Shown here: positions 1 to 9,911 of the stretch, in pieces
Numbering within the stretch: the first letter of the stretch is position 1
How the letters are laid out: the number at the start of each line of letters is the position of its first letter
From: Accumulibacter sp.
GTDB lineage: Bacteria > Pseudomonadota > Gammaproteobacteria > Burkholderiales > Rhodocyclaceae
Reading direction: 5' to 3'
Assembly: GCA_031264825.1 (NCBI GenBank)
Contig: JAISDL010000158.1
Coordinates: 1 to 10,111 of the forward strand
DNA: 10,111 nucleotides
Program-made: the position numbers and the translations under genes
The notes under the pieces: model-generated
The model's database searches: none
What the model was told of the DNA's origin: nothing
What the model saw: the letters and a program-made list of their open reading frames with translations, nothing else

Positions 1-986
1 AATTTTTCTTTGACGTCGGCTTGCACGGCGCGGGTCAGCGCGAGAACGTCGGGGGCGCGCGCTCTGCCGATATTGACGAGGACGAGCGCTTGTTTTTCGT
101 GAAAGCCCACGCGGCCCAGGCGTTTGCCTTTCCAGCCGGCGCGTTCGATCAGCCAGCCGGCGGCGAGCTTTACGCGCCCGTCGGCTTCTTGATACGAGGG
201 CATCGTGGGGTCGCGCGCGGTGAGTTCGGCGGCTTTTTCCGCGTCGACGACGGGGTTCTGGAAAAAGCTCCCGGCGTTGGGGTGCGTCGCGGGGTCGGGG
301 AGCTTGCGGCGGCGCACGGCGGCCACCGCTTCGGCGATTTCCCGCGCGTTCGGTGCGGCGTTTTTTCGCGCGTCGAGTTCGGCGGCAAGCTCGGCGTAGG
401 CCGTCAGCGGCGTCCAGCGCTTCGGGAGCGCGAAAGTCACTTCGACGATCGCGGTGCGCCCGTCGAGATGCCAGCCTTCTTGTTTGAAGACGCTGTTTCG
501 ATAGGCGAAGCGACAATCCGCACACGAGAGGCGCAGGGGTTTTCCGGTGTACGTGTCGACGGCCGTCAGCCCGACGATGCGGTCGGCGACTTCGAGGCCG
601 TAGGCGCCGATGTTCTGCACCGGCGCGGCGCCGACGCTTCCGGGTATCTCCGAGAGGTTTTCAAGCCCCGGCCAGCCGCTGTCGAGCGTCCAGCGGACGA
701 AGTCGCTCCAGTTTTCTCCCGCGCCCGCGCTGATGTGCCAGTGGTCGGCGTCTTCTCCGACGCAACGGTGGCCGGGAATCGCGATGTGGAGGACGAGGCC
801 GTCAAAATCGCAGGTGAGGACGAGGTTGCTGCCGCCACCCAAGACGAAGCGGCGCAGTCCTTTGAGCGACAAGTCGCAGGCGAGGGCTTCGAGCCGCGCC
901 TTCGATCCGACTTCGAGGTATAGCGCGGCGCGCGCCGGGAGCGCCAGCGTGTTGCGCGTCGTGAGGTCGAAGTCTTTCAGGAGCAT
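1..986 (-). CDS. murB: UDP-N-acetylenolpyruvoylglucosamine reductase (MurB), 3' end cut by window edge
   Basis: MurB reduces UDP-GlcNAc-enolpyruvate to UDP-MurNAc with NADPH and FAD, the second committed cytoplasmic step of peptidoglycan synthesis. Translating the minus strand from the ATG at 986 gives 328 residues open to the window edge. The FAD-binding half carries GGGSN at about 50-54 and IPGSVGAAPVQNIGAYG at about 114-130. YRNSVFK at 162-168 matches the substrate-binding YRxS motif. PNAGSFFQNP at 236-245 holds the catalytic serine, Ser240. LAAGWLIERAGWKG follows at 274-287. The layout is the E. coli (type I) class. E. coli MurB has about 342 residues, so only the last segment is missing; it should contain the catalytic glutamate of the EPEVR motif. 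No clear ribosome binding site precedes the ATG; an in-frame GTG seven codons upstream is an alternative, but homology begins near DLTTRNTLALPA. It lies 74 nt after the SIMPL gene, separated by a palindrome. The identification is very secure. Confidence 0.96.
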   Translation of the reverse strand, partial: MLLKDFDLTTRNTLALPARAALYLEVGSKARLEALACDLSLKGLRRFVLGGGSNLVLTCDFDGLVLHIAIPGHRCVGEDADHWHISAGAGENWSDFVRWTLDSGWPGLENLSEIPGSVGAAPVQNIGAYGLEVADRIVGLTAVDTYTGKPLRLSCADCRFAYRNSVFKQEGWHLDGRTAIVEVTFALPKRWTPLTAYAELAAELDARKNAAPNAREIAEAVAAVRRRKLPDPATHPNAGSFFQNPVVDAEKAAELTARDPTMPSYQEADGRVKLAAGWLIERAGWKGKRLGRVGFHEKQALVLVNIGRARAPDVLALTRAVQADVKEK

Positions 987-1011
987 TTGGTGTTTGTCAA
1001 AAAACACGGAA

Positions 1012-1031
1012 GGGCACGGCGCGCCGTGCCC
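1012..1031. repeat. Perfect 20-base palindrome in the SIMPL-murB spacer
   Basis: GGGCACGGCG is followed directly by its own reverse complement, giving a self-complementary 20-mer between the SIMPL stop and the murB start. A near-identical copy (one mismatch) lies inside lipA at 5732-5751. On the minus strand it follows the SIMPL stop by about 30 nt and is followed after a few bases by a run of six T, so it may also act as a weak transcription terminator. The T run is not directly against the stem, so that role is uncertain. It looks like a REP-like dispersed element rather than a site dedicated to this locus. Confidence 0.8.
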
Positions 1032-1060
1032 CTACGGTCGTAGCGCGCCAAGGCCGTCGC

Positions 1061-1849
1061 TCAGGGTTTTTCAAGCTCGTAGGTAATCGTCACGCCCGCT
1101 TTGACGGAAATCATTCCGGGGGCGGCTCCGCCGCTTTCGTCGCTGCTCTCGGAGGCGAGCATGGGCATTCGTTGGGATATATTCTGCGACATGTTCTGGG
1201 AGAAATTCCTCTCTTGATCCCACCTCGGGTAATATCCTCCCGTCTGTTTTTCGGCAATGTCCACCGGATTACCCAGAACGATTCCCGCCGCGTCGGTCAG
1301 TAATTTCGCTTTTTCCTGCGCCGCCTTGATCGCGGCGAGTCTGGCCGCATCGCGGTGTTTGCGCAGCTCGGTCGTCGAAAACCTGGGATTCCCAATGACG
1401 TTGACCCCTCGGTCGAGCAGGCCGAAAACGATTTCATCGTATTTTCCGACGGCGTCCAGGTCGAGCGTCAGGGACATGCCTTGGAAAAGCTCGTAATATT
1501 GCATCACGATCCTGTCCCTTTCGTCGTCGTGCCTGTAACGCGGCGAAATGCGAATGTTCTTCGTCTGGATGTATTTTTCCTGTACGCCGCGCGCTTTGCA
1601 GAACGCGATGGCGTCCCGCATGATGCGGCTCACGCGCTCTTTCGCGGTTTTCAAATCCTTGGATCGTATTTCGATTGCGAAATCCACATTCAGCCTGTCG
1701 GGCTTGACGAGGATTTCGGCGTCCGCATCGACGACAAGGGTGCGTTTACGGTTTTCAGGTCTGCGATTTTCAGAAAACTCCGGGAATTGCGCTTGCGCGG
1801 CCGATACGGCGAACAAGGCCAGGAATGGAACGAACAGAAGGCGTTTCAT
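1061..1849 (-). CDS. Secreted SIMPL-domain (DUF541, YggE-like) protein
   Basis: This is a 262-residue protein of the SIMPL/DUF541 family (E. coli YggE, BP26-like). Members are periplasmic or outer-membrane proteins; some are linked to oxidative stress and some form oligomeric rings, but the molecular role is poorly known. Residues 1-20 form a signal peptide (KR, hydrophobic core, AQA before the predicted cut). The SIMPL domain spans about 36-259. Family features visible are an initial strand with VDADAEILVKPD, TKNIRISPRY near 96-104, RGVNVIGNPRFST at 147-159, AARLAAIKAAQEKAKLLTDAAG at 168-189, and a final strand SVKAGVTITYELEKP. A variable region contains a threefold SQN(M/I)-type tetrad repeat (217-228). 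The start was chosen at 1849 because GGAGAG stands 5 nt upstream and a signal peptide follows at once; the longer frame from 1903 adds 18 unrelated residues. Sampled stretches are about 47-55% G+C, lower than neighbouring genes. It stands alone, with repeats on both sides. Confidence 0.9.
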   Translation of the reverse strand: MKRLLFVPFLALFAVSAAQAQFPEFSENRRPENRKRTLVVDADAEILVKPDRLNVDFAIEIRSKDLKTAKERVSRIMRDAIAFCKARGVQEKYIQTKNIRISPRYRHDDERDRIVMQYYELFQGMSLTLDLDAVGKYDEIVFGLLDRGVNVIGNPRFSTTELRKHRDAARLAAIKAAQEKAKLLTDAAGIVLGNPVDIAEKQTGGYYPRWDQERNFSQNMSQNISQRMPMLASESSDESGGAAPGMISVKAGVTITYELEKP

Positions 1850-1854
1850 TTTTT

Positions 1855-1860
1855 CTCTCC
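1855..1860 (-). promoter_or_regulatory. Ribosome binding site fixing the SIMPL gene start
   Basis: GGAGAG lies 5 nt before the ATG at 1849 on the minus strand. It supports that start, which opens directly into a signal peptide, over the upstream in-frame start at 1903. Confidence 0.75.
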
Positions 1861-1961
1861 GAGGATATTGACAAAAACAAGCGGCGGTTTTTCCGTGTGA
1901 CACCGCGATTTTGTTGGGCGCAGCACCAAGTATAGCCCCTCCTCTCTGTCATTCATGTGCA

Positions 1962-2000
1962 TGCGGAACGTTGGGCTTCGCAAGCTCAGCCCAACCTATA
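1962..2000 (-). repeat. Dispersed repeat copy 1, hairpin-forming, directly after metH
   Basis: Read on the minus strand, this 39-base unit begins TATAGGTTGGGCTGAGC and ends GCCCAACGTTCCGCA. A related 40-base copy lies on the plus strand at 9837-9876; the two share the ends and differ in the middle. Inside the unit GTTGGGCT and AGCCCAAC pair as an 8-bp stem around a 10-base loop. It begins 7 nt after the metH stop, so it may form a stabilising or transcription-slowing hairpin at the end of the operon message. No T tract follows, so it is not a classical intrinsic terminator. Confidence 0.75.
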
Positions 2001-2007
2001 GGCTCTG

Positions 2008-5662
<3,655 letters not shown>

Positions 5663-5673
<11 letters not shown>

Positions 5674-6724
5674 ACGGGTCCTCGAAAGAATGAACGGGGT
5701 TGTCCCAGGGCACGGTGGCCGGGTTTTGCAGGGGCGCGGCGCGCCGTGCCCAAGTCTCGAGTTCCCCGGATGCGTCGGGGGAAAGAGGCGCGGCGTCGCG
5801 CGCCTGACGTTCCGCCCAGTAGCTCGAACGCACCATCGGGGCGCATGCGGCGCCGGTAAATCCCATCTTCCGTGCTTCGTCTTCGAACATCTGAAAGGTA
5901 TCCGGCGCGACGTAGCGGACGACGGGGTGGTGGTCCTTGGTCGGCGCGAGGTATTGGCCGATCGTCAGCCGCTCGACGCCGTGCGCGCGCATATCCCGCA
6001 TGACTTCCAGGATTTCGGCGTCGGTTTCGCCGAGTCCGACCATCAGCCCCGACTTCGTCGGCACGTCGGGATGGCGCGCGCCGAAGGCTTCGAGCAGCTT
6101 CAGCGAATGCCGGTAGTCCGCGCCGGGGCGCGCTTGCCGGTAGAGCCGGGGAACCGTTTCGAGGTTGTGGTTCAATACGTCGGGCGGGACTTCGTCCAAG
6201 ATGTCGATCGCGGCATTGAGGCGCCCGCGAAAATCGGGGACGAGCGTCTCGATGAGCGTCTCGGGCGACTTTTCCCGAACGGCGCGGACGACGTCGACGA
6301 AGTGGCGCGCCCCGCCGTCGCGCAGGTCGTCGCGGTCGACGCTCGTGATCACGACGTAGCGCAGTCCGAGGGTGGCGACGCTTTCCGCGAGACGCTCGGC
6401 TTCTTGCGGGTCCGGGGGGAGCGGAGAACCGTGCGCGACGTCGCAGAACGGGCAGCGTCGCGTACAGACGTCGCCGAGAATCATGAAGGTCGCCGTGCCG
6501 CGCCCGAAGCATTCGCCGATGTTCGGGCACGCCGCTTCTTCGCAGACGGTATGCAGACCGCGCGCGCGCAACAGCGCTTTGACTTCGCCGAAGCGCGCCG
6601 CGTGGGAACCCGCCTTGACACGTATCCACGGCGGCTTTCTCAGGGTTTCTTCGCGCGGCGCAACCTTGACCGGGATGCGCGCGAGTTTGAGCGCGCCTTT
6701 TTCCTTGACGCCGTGCGCGCTCAT
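5663..6724 (-). CDS. lipA: Lipoyl synthase (LipA), radical SAM, with extended C-terminal tail
   Basis: LipA inserts two sulfur atoms at C6 and C8 of protein-bound octanoyl groups, making the lipoyl cofactor of pyruvate and 2-oxoglutarate dehydrogenases and the glycine cleavage system. The 353 residues carry the auxiliary-cluster cysteines CX4CX5C (Cys61, Cys66, Cys72) and the radical SAM motif CX3CX2C (Cys87, Cys91, Cys94). Also present are DRDDL at 130-134, HNLETVPRLY at 186-195, SGLMVGLGE at 225-233, QYLAPT at 257-262 and the terminal RSSY at 299-302, whose serine contacts the auxiliary cluster. LipA proteins normally end soon after RSSY (E. coli has 321 residues). Here about 51 further residues follow, and their codons for residues 325-339 include a dispersed palindrome. 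The start overlaps the lipB stop by 4 nt (ATGA), and the 3' end overlaps metH by 11 nt. The function is secure; the tail is the odd part. Confidence 0.98.
5708..5751. repeat. Palindromic repeat inside the lipA 3' coding end
   Basis: The arms GGGCACGG (5708-5715) and CCGTGCCC (5744-5751) bracket this element. Its right part (5732-5751) matches the perfect palindrome at 1012-1031 with one mismatch. It lies wholly inside the lipA frame, after the conserved domain, and is read as part of the Trp-Ala-Arg-Arg-Ala-Ala-Pro-Leu stretch. This shows a repeat family that occurs both in a spacer and inside a coding region. Confidence 0.7.
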
Positions 6725-7368
6725 TCGCCGCCCCGCTGTTCGCTTTTCGTCAGTTGGCCGATCAGGCGTTCCGCGAGCGCTTCGCCTGCCTGCGCCGCGT
6801 CGAGCGCCACGCCGAGGTCCTTCGTGCGCGTGACCGCCATTCCGGGATACCCGCAGGGGTTGATCGCCGAAAACGGCGCGAGGTCGAGGTCGACGTTCAG
6901 ACTCAGCCCGTGGTAACAGCAGCGCCTGCGGACGCGCAGGCCGAGCGCGGCGATTTTGGCTTTTCCGCCGTCTTTTTCAACATAGACACCGGGGGCGCCT
7001 TCGACGCGACCGGCGGGAACACCGTGCGCCGCCAGAAGGTCGATGACCGACTGCTCGATCCGGCGAACGAGTTCGTGTACGGACAGCTTCCGACGCTTCA
7101 AGTCGAGCATCAGATAGACGACGACCTGCCCCGGCGCGTGGTAGGTGATCTGCCCGCCGCGATCGCTTCGGATCAGCGGAATCCCGTTTTCGACGAGCAG
7201 GTCTTCGGGATTCCCGGCCTGCCCCAGCGTGTAGACCGGGAAGTGCTCGCAGAGCCACAGTTCGTCGGGCGTTTCCGCATCGCGCGCGGCGGTGTGCGCG
7301 ACCATCGACCGCCAGACGCCGTCGTAGTCCGCCCGCCCAAGCCGCCGGAGGCGTATTTCACCGGTCAA
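6721..7368 (-). CDS. lipB: Octanoyl-[acyl carrier protein]:protein octanoyltransferase (LipB)
   Basis: LipB moves the octanoyl chain from acyl carrier protein to the lipoyl domains of target enzymes, making the substrate of LipA. The 215 residues contain the family signature RGGQITYHAPGQ at 70-81, the KIAALGLRVRR segment with the active-site lysine Lys138, and the catalytic cysteine Cys172 in NPCGYPGM; these correspond to E. coli Lys135 and Cys169. The start is TTG at 7368, overlapping the ybeD stop by 4 nt. AAGG stands 7 nt upstream, there is no ATG or GTG in frame close upstream, and the first internal ATG (codon 22) would remove the conserved LRRLGRADYDGVW segment. The gene ends in a 4-nt overlap with lipA. 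Coupling to both neighbours fits the paired LipB-LipA pathway. The TTG start may lower its translation rate relative to lipA (inference). Confidence 0.97.
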   Translation of the reverse strand: MTGEIRLRRLGRADYDGVWRSMVAHTAARDAETPDELWLCEHFPVYTLGQAGNPEDLLVENGIPLIRSDRGGQITYHAPGQVVVYLMLDLKRRKLSVHELVRRIEQSVIDLLAAHGVPAGRVEGAPGVYVEKDGGKAKIAALGLRVRRRCCYHGLSLNVDLDLAPFSAINPCGYPGMAVTRTKDLGVALDAAQAGEALAERLIGQLTKSEQRGGE

Positions 7369-7628
7369 AGCACCACCTTGACGCGCGGGTGGCTCGAAAG
7401 CTCGCGGTAGAGTCCGTCGAGCTGCGGCCTCGAAAGAGCGTTGATCGTGCAGGTCAGGCTCAGGTATTTCCCGCCGCTCGAGGCGCGCGTTTCCAGCGTC
7501 GAGGCGTCGTAGTCCGGCGCGTGTCTGACGACGATTTCGAGAATGCTCCGTTCCAGATCCGCGTCCGCCTCGCCCATGATTTTCACGGGGAAGGCGCAGG
7601 GAAAAGACAGCGGGCTTTCCTCAGGCAC
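7365..7628 (-). CDS. ybeD: YbeD family protein (DUF493)
   Basis: This 87-residue protein matches the YbeD/DUF493 family (E. coli YbeD has 87 residues), a small ACT-like alpha/beta fold. Family marks are FPCAFPVKIMG at 9-19, EIVVRHAPDYD at 31-41, SSGGKYLSLTCTINA at 50-64 and the closing LYRELSSHPRVKVVL. The family sits beside lipB/lipA in many proteobacteria and is often called a lipoate regulatory protein, but no biochemical role is firmly proven. The start is GTG at 7628, overlapping the aminotransferase stop by 8 nt, with GAGG about 7 nt upstream and a stop in the same frame four codons before it. The gene ends in a 4-nt overlap with lipB. Start choice and family are well supported; the function is by context only. 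Confidence 0.93.
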   Translation of the reverse strand: MPEESPLSFPCAFPVKIMGEADADLERSILEIVVRHAPDYDASTLETRASSGGKYLSLTCTINALSRPQLDGLYRELSSHPRVKVVL

Positions 7629-8493
7629 CCGGACGCCTCATCACCTGCTCCTTGAATTCGCGGAACCAGGCGTGCGTTTTGCGCGCGAGCGGACCGGGAC
7701 GACCGACCCAGTCGCCCTTGCCGACGGGCGTGTCGTCGAGCGTCGTCACCGCCAGCACTTCCTTGGACGACGAAGTCACCCAGATTTCGTCGGCGTCGCG
7801 CAGTTCGGCTTCGCTGATCCGCCGCAATTCATACGGCGCGTTGTGCTTCACGGTGAGTTCGAGGACGACGTCGTAGGTGACCCCCGGAAGGATCAGCGAA
7901 TCCTTGGGCGGCGCGAGGAGCACGCCGTCTTTGACGATGAAAACGTTCGACGCCGAGCCTTCGGTCAGGTAACCGTCGCGCAACATGATCGTCTCGGTCG
8001 CGCCGACGTCGGCCGAAAGCTGGCGCGTCAGGACATTCGGCAGGAGCGAAACCGATTTCAGGTCGCAGCGCAGCCAGCGAATGTCGGGCGCGGTCACCGC
8101 TTTCACGCCTGTTTCGCGCTGCTCGGACGAGGGTGCGATGAGCGGCGCCGAAAACATGAAGACCGTCTGCGGGATGTTCTTCGGGAAACACGCGTCGCGG
8201 CGCACGTCCGCCCCGCGCGTGACCTGAAGGTAAACGGCCTGGTCGTCGAAATCCGTTTCGGTGATCAGTTGATGTATCTTCTGGCGCCATTCCGCCACGG
8301 AGTGGGGGTTCGGGAGACGAATCCCGTCGAGCGAATTCTGGAGGCGGCGCAAATGCTCTTCGAGCCGGAAGGGAAAACGCGAGTACACCGGTATGACTTC
8401 GTAGACGCCATCCGCATACAGAAAACCGCGGTCCATCGGCGAAATCCTCGCTTCCGAAAGCGGGAGGAATCGCCCGTCAAGATAAGCTCTCAT
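7621..8493 (-). CDS. dat: D-amino-acid aminotransferase-like class IV PLP enzyme
   Basis: This is a fold-type IV pyridoxal-phosphate aminotransferase, closest in pattern to D-amino-acid (D-alanine) transaminases, which interconvert D-Ala and D-Glu with their 2-oxo acids for cell-wall synthesis. Numbered from the ATG at 8493 (290 residues), visible marks are DRGFLYADGVYEVIPVY at 21-37, QVTRG at 90-94, the PLP lysine Lys146 in CDLKSVSLLPNVL, Glu178 in LTEGSASNVF, LPGVTYDVVLEL at 202-213 and TSSSKEV at 240-246. Tandem ATG codons stand at 8496 and 8493; AGGAG lies 4 nt before the first and 7 nt before the second, so 8493 is preferred by a small margin. That AGGAG overlaps the stop of the carboxypeptidase gene. 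The expected RDH carboxylate-binding motif reads RDA here, so the exact substrate is less certain; a branched-chain or other class IV activity is the alternative. Confidence 0.9.
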   Translation of the reverse strand: MRAYLDGRFLPLSEARISPMDRGFLYADGVYEVIPVYSRFPFRLEEHLRRLQNSLDGIRLPNPHSVAEWRQKIHQLITETDFDDQAVYLQVTRGADVRRDACFPKNIPQTVFMFSAPLIAPSSEQRETGVKAVTAPDIRWLRCDLKSVSLLPNVLTRQLSADVGATETIMLRDGYLTEGSASNVFIVKDGVLLAPPKDSLILPGVTYDVVLELTVKHNAPYELRRISEAELRDADEIWVTSSSKEVLAVTTLDDTPVGKGDWVGRPGPLARKTHAWFREFKEQVMRRPGA

Positions 8494-8503
8494 CATCTAA
8501 CTC

Positions 8504-9709
8504 CTAATTGAACCATAGACGCACCGAATCGATCATCCGCCCGAAAAACCCGGCGGGCTGCACCGTTTCGATCGCAAAAACAGGGTATTCGCCGTAAGGC
8601 GCTTCGCCGAGGGTGAGCTTCATCGTGCCGACGACCTGTGCTTCGACAACCGGCGCCATCAGAGGCTGCCGGGAAACAAGCTCAGCTTTCAGTTCGGGCG
8701 CCCTGCCCTTGGGAACGGCGAGAATGAAGTCGCTCGCAAAACCCGCCTTGACCGTCGACGACGCGCCTTTCCAGACTTTCAGCGACGAGACGGTCTGGCC
8801 TTTCGAGTAAATCCGGAGCGCGTCGTAAGCCTGAAAACCGAAATTCAGGAGTTTGAGCGACTCCTGCGTGCGGACGGATTCGCTCTGCGCGCCGAGGACG
8901 ACCGAAAGCAGACGGCGCGCGCCGCGCTTGGCCGAAGCGACGAGACAGAAACCGGCGCTCTGCGTGTGCCCCGTCTTGATGCCGTCGACCGTCGGGTCGA
9001 TGAAGAGCAGGTCGTTGCGGTTGCGCTGGGTGATGTCGCTGTAGCGGTATTCCTTCATCGAATAGTATTTGGCGTATTCTTCCGGGAAATCGCGGATCAG
9101 CGCGCCGGCGAGCTTTGCGAGGTCGCGCGCCGTCGTAAAGTGCTGCGGGTCGGGCATACCGGTGGAATTGACGAAATTCGACGACTCCATCCCGAGGCGC
9201 CTGGCTTCGCGGTTCATCATCTGCGCGAAATTCTCCTCGGTCCCCGCGAGCGCCTCGGCCAGAACGACGCTCGCATCGTTGCCCGACTGGACGATCATTC
9301 CCTTGAGCAGGTCGTCGGTCGTCACCTTGGCGTTGACGAGGACGAACATCTTCGACCCCCCCGTCTTCCAGGCTTTTTCCGAAACGACCAGCTCTTGATT
9401 CGCCTTGACCGAGCCTTCCTTCATCGCCGCGAAAACCAGGTAGGCCGTCATCAACTTCGTCAGCGACGCGGGGTCGAGACGCTCGTCGGGCGCTTGGGAA
9501 GCGAGTTCCTGACCCGACGAAAATTCGAGCAGCAGCCACGATTTCGCCGCGAGCGCCGGGGACGCGGGCAGCGCGGGCGTTGCGGGCGAAGCGGACGATA
9601 TGGACGGAGCAGACGGAGCGGGCGCTACGGGCACCGGAGGAGATGCGGACGGGGCGGGTTGCGCCAGTGCAAACGTCGATAGAAAAAGCAGCAGGAAAGC
9701 GATACGCAT
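8504..9709 (-). CDS. dacC: D-alanyl-D-alanine carboxypeptidase (PBP5/6 type, DacA/DacC)
   Basis: This low-molecular-weight penicillin-binding protein removes the terminal D-Ala from peptidoglycan pentapeptides in the periplasm. The 401 residues begin with a signal peptide (about 1-16, ending ALA before Gln17). A Pro/Ala/Ser-rich linker (17-54) follows, longer than usual. The serine peptidase domain has SxxK at 82-85 (Ser82 nucleophile, Lys85), SGN at 142-144 and KTG at 245-247. A C-terminal beta domain covers about 295-385. The last residues, GFFGRMIDSVRLWFN, form the amphipathic membrane-anchoring helix typical of PBP5/6. The ATG at 9709 is chosen because the signal peptide begins there; the ribosome binding site is weak. 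It is the first gene of the operon, 32 nt after an extended -10 promoter, and its stop is overlapped by the ribosome binding site of the aminotransferase gene. dacA and dacC cannot be told apart from sequence alone. Confidence 0.96.
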   Translation of the reverse strand: MRIAFLLLFLSTFALAQPAPSASPPVPVAPAPSAPSISSASPATPALPASPALAAKSWLLLEFSSGQELASQAPDERLDPASLTKLMTAYLVFAAMKEGSVKANQELVVSEKAWKTGGSKMFVLVNAKVTTDDLLKGMIVQSGNDASVVLAEALAGTEENFAQMMNREARRLGMESSNFVNSTGMPDPQHFTTARDLAKLAGALIRDFPEEYAKYYSMKEYRYSDITQRNRNDLLFIDPTVDGIKTGHTQSAGFCLVASAKRGARRLLSVVLGAQSESVRTQESLKLLNFGFQAYDALRIYSKGQTVSSLKVWKGASSTVKAGFASDFILAVPKGRAPELKAELVSRQPLMAPVVEAQVVGTMKLTLGEAPYGEYPVFAIETVQPAGFFGRMIDSVRLWFN

Positions 9710-9740
9710 GAGGCAGAGACTCTTTCGGACAAAGAGAGAG

Positions 9741-9749
9741 ATTATAGCA
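9741..9749 (-). promoter_or_regulatory. Extended -10 promoter for the dacC-metH operon
   Basis: On the minus strand the sequence reads TGCTATAAT, a consensus extended -10 element (TGnTATAAT). No good -35 box lies 16-18 bases upstream, which is usual for extended -10 promoters. Transcription would begin near 9734, leaving a leader of about 25 nt before the dacC ATG at 9709. Both the match and the position fit the first gene of the operon. Confidence 0.65.
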
Positions 9750-9756
9750 AGGAGAA

Positions 9757-9794
9757 ATCAGGTATCAGATGTCAGGGATCAGGGATCAGATCAG
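9757..9794 (+). repeat. Iterated ATCAG/GTCAG short repeat
   Basis: Five to six near-identical five- to seven-base words (ATCAGGT, ATCAGAT, GTCAGGG, ATCAGGG, ATCAGATCAG) follow each other, with another (ATCAGGAATCAG) at about 9882-9893. The stretch lies just upstream of the dacC promoter. Its spacing is irregular, so it looks like a decayed simple-sequence or dispersed repeat rather than an operator. Confidence 0.6.
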
Positions 9795-9798
9795 TGAG

Positions 9799-9815
9799 CG
9801 GCGGCTTCGCCGCCG
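9799..9815. repeat. Short GC-rich hairpin
   Basis: CGGCGGC and GCCGCCG pair as a perfect 7-bp stem around TTC. No T run follows on either strand, so it is a REP-like hairpin and not an intrinsic terminator. Confidence 0.55.
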
Positions 9816-9836
9816 GAGTGACGAAACCCTACCAAG

Positions 9837-9876
9837 TATAGGTTAGGGTGAGCAGAGCGATGCCCAACGTTCCGCA
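9837..9876 (+). repeat. Dispersed repeat copy 2, upstream of the operon
   Basis: This 40-base unit begins TATAGGTTAGGGTGAGC and ends GCCCAACGTTCCGCA. It matches the reverse complement of 1962-2000 at both ends and diverges in the centre, which weakens the internal stem. It overlaps accaagtatag (9831-9841), which also occurs exactly at 1925-1935. A short third start, TATAGGTTAGTGTGA, is at 9992-10006. Confidence 0.75.
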
Positions 9877-9911
9877 GACTTATCAGGAATCAGATTGAAA
9901 ACCGATTTTTA

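Larger units (their letters stand above)
1850..2007. other. Intergenic region between metH and the SIMPL gene
   Basis: This gap of 158 bases separates metH from the SIMPL gene. It holds the SIMPL ribosome binding site, a dispersed repeat next to the metH stop (1962-2000), and an 11-base block, accaagtatag (1925-1935), that recurs exactly at 9831-9841 in the right-hand intergenic region. No convincing -35/-10 promoter pair for the SIMPL gene could be picked out; TATACT at 1929-1934 (minus) has no matching -35 box. Confidence 0.6.

Noticed and set aside
21..923. Plus-strand open frame of 300 codons at the left edge
   Set aside because: It lies opposite murB, whose motifs are unmistakable on the minus strand. 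The plus-strand product has no family features.
995..1000. TTGACA on the minus strand as a -35 box for murB
   Set aside because: It is only 8 nt from the murB ATG, and no -10 box lies 16-18 bases further on, so it cannot drive that start.
1850..1903. N-terminally extended start for the SIMPL gene at 1903
   Set aside because: It would bury the signal peptide behind 18 residues, whereas the ATG at 1849 has a good ribosome binding site and directly starts a signal peptide.
1929..1934. TATACT on the minus strand as a -10 box for the SIMPL gene
   Set aside because: There is no acceptable -35 or extended -10 context. The hexamer falls in an 11-base block repeated at 9831-9841, so it is better explained as repeat sequence.
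9799..9815. GC hairpin as an intrinsic terminator
   Set aside because: The stem is strong but there is no T tract on either side, and no gene is known to end there.
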